The notes under the pieces: generated by a model
Database searches by the model: none
What the model was told of the DNA's origin: nothing
Seen by the model: the letters and a program-made list of their open reading frames with translations, nothing else
Position numbers and translations under genes: made by a program
Shown here: positions 34,878-37,348 of the stretch, piece by piece
Position numbering within the stretch: position 1 is the first letter of the stretch
How the letters are laid out: the number at the start of each line of letters is the position of its first letter
Assembly (NCBI GenBank): GCA_023231475.1
Contig: JALJEE010000210.1
Coordinates: 1-37,348, forward strand
Source of the DNA: Seison nebaliae
Lineage: Eukaryota > Rotifera > Pararotatoria > Seisonacea > Seisonidae
Length of the DNA: 37,348 bases
Direction of reading: 5' to 3'

Positions 34878-36092
34878 TTATCGCGACTGTCATGAGAGTA
34901 AGAAAGGAAACACGTATCAGATATACATTGGACATGTATAATTGGACAAGGTTGTATGATATGTTTATGATAATTATATCTGATTATCAGAAATAAACGT
35001 ATGATAAATCATCTAATAATCATATGATTAATCAGTAATATATTCTAATTTATTCAATATATATATGATAATATTAGGAATGTGTAAGGAAGTGTGTTTC
35101 CTGGGATGTCAGATCGGTGTGTCACAGGAAGAAAAGAAGTTCAGCATTACTTGATCGCGTAAGATGTAAATTCCTTAGGTCCTTTTAGTCTTACCATCAT
35201 CGGTGCAAGTTTTTCTCTATCAAATTGAAACTGAAATTATTCGTATGTTACTGTTGTGATTTTTATGGGCTGCCAGTCTCTATATCGAATACAGAAAAGT
35301 CATTGCGATGCCTTGATCGAACAAACAACCGAATCACTCAAAGAGTACATTGATTTCGGTAAGAACTTTATTTTAAATAACTCCTTTAAGGAGTTATCTC
35401 TTTTTCTATATAATTTGCCCCGCGGGGATTTGGTATGATTAATAAAAAAAAAAATATATATTAATTATTCCGTTTTAAATTATGATAATTTTCTCATTAT
35501 GCTGTGTTAATTAAGAGTTTATTTTATTGATGAATTACCGAAAAACGATTAAATGAAATGATGAAAAATGGTGAAAATGGTGAAAATGAATCATTAATTA
35601 AAATGATTAGTCGCTGATTATAATATTTAGTAATTTCTTACTAATTCGCGTTAATAATTTCGTCCACCAAATGTCGTTTTCTCATATAATATGTATAATT
35701 GAACAAGGTTGTAAATTACAACATACAAATCTCGAAGAATGTCGCCTCTTTTTTCCAATTTCATCATTCTCCATTTTATCAAAAATCGATATTAATTTTA
35801 AATTTTAGCAAGTAAGAACAAATATTATATAAAAATGACAGTAGTTAGTGCTGTGAATATGATCCGTGAGTCCAAAGTGATAAGACTCGAGTCCTCGATA
35901 CATTATGGAAAAAAAATCCAGACATCCAATACAAGGCTCGAGCCAAGCTATTAGCCAGACTCATGCTTTGGCTCGAGTCCTCTCATGAATGGGAATCGAT
36001 TCCTCTCTTTAGCATAAATCTGATATTACGTGACTAAGGTCGTATGGTAGACTACCATTGGTAGTATTTATATTTGTTTATAAGTTCTGCTT
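34878..36092. other. Gene-free stretch with palindromes
   Basis: No secure gene. Stem ATAACTCC/GGAGTTAT at 35377-35397; GC palindrome CCCCGCGGGG at 35418-35427; GACTCGAGTC at 35884-35893; inverted GGCTCGAGCCAAGC (35935-35948) with GCTTTGGCTCGAGTCC (35965-35980); ATGGTAGACTACCAT at 36044-36058. A 33-codon frame at about 35264-35361 (MGCQSLYRIQKSHCDALIEQ) ends at a GTAAGA donor-like site and is unassigned. Confidence 0.45.
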
Positions 36093-36162
36093 GTTAAAGT
36101 GAATGTTTAATCTTCATATCATTTATCGAAGTAAACAAGTTAAGAGATGTTCTACAATATCT

Positions 36163-36177
36163 AGAATGTTCCAGAAT
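36163..36177. promoter_or_regulatory. Heat-shock-element-like triplet GAAtgTTCcaGAA
   Basis: AGAATGTTCCAGAAT has three alternating nGAAn/nTTCn units with exact 2-bp spacing, the HSF trimer consensus. No heat-shock gene is visible on either side within the window, so it may be fortuitous or belong to a mobile element. Confidence 0.35.
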
Positions 36178-37210
36178 CAGTGGACATTCTACATTTCATG
36201 TATTTATTTATTTATTTACGAAGAAAGGGGAAAAGAAAGTAAAAAGAACGTAAAAGACCAATGTCGGGCGGAGTTGCGGAAAATCCACTAACATAGAAAC
36301 AAAAAAAACAAACAATTAAGGAAAAGGAGAAGATAATATAAAAAAAAACAAAATAGAAAAAAGTAAATTCAATTCAAGTCTCGCTCTCGCGGAGAATCCT
36401 CAGGGCGCTTGGTTGGTTGTTCTCTATCAAGATCTTGGCAGATTGCAGGGTAGGTACTTGTTGTTGACGGTACAGCGACACTGATGAAAACGAAAAGATG
36501 AAGTCACGAAATTCCGTTGATAGAGGTGTGTGTGATATGGAGTAGTATTCGATTGTGTGTGAGAAAACCGAATATTTCGATGTCAATGATCGTTGAATGA
36601 GAGTGAGGATATGGGGGAAGAATCCCAATTACGAGAAGTTGTCCATGACGCGGAAAATGCGTCGACAATATGTAATGGGAAATGGAAAAAATTCGGTGAC
36701 CGAGAAAGTCAGATTTCGATTGATTCTCCTGAAACACCCTATGAGGCGACGGATGATGTTGTTGTATGTTCGGTCCATTCTGAGGAATGAGGTCTGTCGT
36801 ATCAGAAATGTCGGTCATATGATGTACGATTCATTGGGTACGTTGTTATATGCCACGGTGTATAACACCATGAGTATGCACAGTATGATAAATGTGTTGA
36901 ACACGTTTTCATATGGATGAGTAACTGTTCTTATCACTATTTGTGTATTGGCTCTGGTGTATCTATTAACCATGCAAAATTATGAATGTAATCTAGATGG
37001 TTGGTTGATATACCTACTGTGTTCAACCATATTCTTCTCACAATGCGACTGACATTTATTTGCTGTCGTTGTCAAAACGTTCTTCTAGGATCATTCAATC
37101 TGTTGTTTTGACGATTCGATCTGCCTCGGATGTTATTTCTACGAGTGCTGATGTTATTTATTCTATTCCAAGTGGGACGTTCGTTTGTATAATGATTTCT
37201 ATTAGTGAGT
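36178..37210. other. Region with overlapping frames on both strands, unassigned
   Basis: 36370-36920 is open for about 100 codons on both strands and has higher complexity than the spacers, but no conserved motif could be recognised and no splice model stands out. It may be a degraded retroelement segment or part of a gene running out of the window. Confidence 0.3.
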
Positions 37211-37348
37211 TAAACGACTAAACGACTCAAAAACTGTAAGTCATTTAGTCGTTTATGTATACATAGTTTTTAGTCGACTCTTTTACAAGTCGACAGTCAT
37301 AGTGGACTAACAGATCGACTCTGAATGAGCCATATAAAACGACTGACA
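37211..37348. repeat. Cluster of CGACT/AGTCG repeats with inverted copies
   Basis: TAAACGACTAAA (37211-37222) is exactly inverted at 37244-37255. Seven CGACT or AGTCG units occur in 138 bp, including two GTCGAC palindromes. The array is cut by the window end. Confidence 0.6.

Noticed and set aside
34760-34996. 78-codon frame downstream of the ionotropic receptor
   Set aside because: It begins inside the 30-bp foldback element and has no recognised domain.
36597-36920. Faint likeness to a Ty1/copia pre-integrase segment (GNG...LLYV...LRN)
   Set aside because: Only scattered residues match, no integrase or RT motif follows, and the opposite strand is equally open.

Overview
This window is AT-rich, densely packed eukaryotic nuclear DNA. 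Almost every conserved gene is interrupted by very short spliceosomal introns (39-113 bp, mostly 43-50 bp). The gene set (ionotropic chemoreceptor, type II transmembrane trypsin, tectonic, dynein-2 intermediate chain, single-exon WDR13) fits a small-genome arthropod. An acariform mite is my best guess, but that rests on overall character and not on a diagnostic gene. No CRISPR array, tRNA, rRNA or bacterial-type operon was seen.

Layout. 1-693 (+) is a decayed fragment of a lineage-specific gene family. 1131-6245 (-) is REV3, the catalytic subunit of DNA polymerase zeta, in 13 exons and unusually compact. 6518-7630 (-) is a MAP kinase kinase with a DFN in place of DFG. 8739-9390 and 10141-10729 (+) are a tandem pair of UBE2D-type ubiquitin-conjugating enzymes, one canonical and one divergent. 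11807-13227 (+) is a minimal type II transmembrane serine protease, ending 9 bp from the convergent WDR13 gene (13237-15414, -). 15773-17530 (+) is a tectonic-family transition-zone gene with a perfect RFX X-box 10 bp before its ATG. 17815-22077 (-) is a PHD/TFIIS-M/SPOC protein of the PHF3-DIDO1 family. 23615-24025 (+) is ERH, 24122-24566 (-) is HINT1, and 24728-26421 (+) is dynein-2 intermediate chain DYNC2I2/WDR34.

27365-27719 (+, broken) and 28024-29874 (-, intact, single exon) are two more members of the family seen at 1-693. I read them as divergent ubiquitin-specific-protease-like proteins in which the catalytic Cys is replaced by Gln while the His/Asn box remains. 30981-32058 (+) is an unidentified coiled-coil protein. 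32472-34196 (-) is an ionotropic receptor with signal peptide, split ligand-binding domain and ion channel but no amino-terminal domain. The last 3 kb has no convincing gene and is rich in inverted repeats and palindromes.

Functional threads: cilium assembly (tectonic, DYNC2I2 and probable RFX sites), ubiquitin biology (two E2s plus the pseudo-protease-like family), transcription and chromatin (PHF3-like, ERH) and translesion synthesis (REV3). The most unusual items are the USP-like family with its lost nucleophile and two decayed copies, and a strong genome-wide preference for GTT-type splice donors (47 of the 51 introns I could phase).
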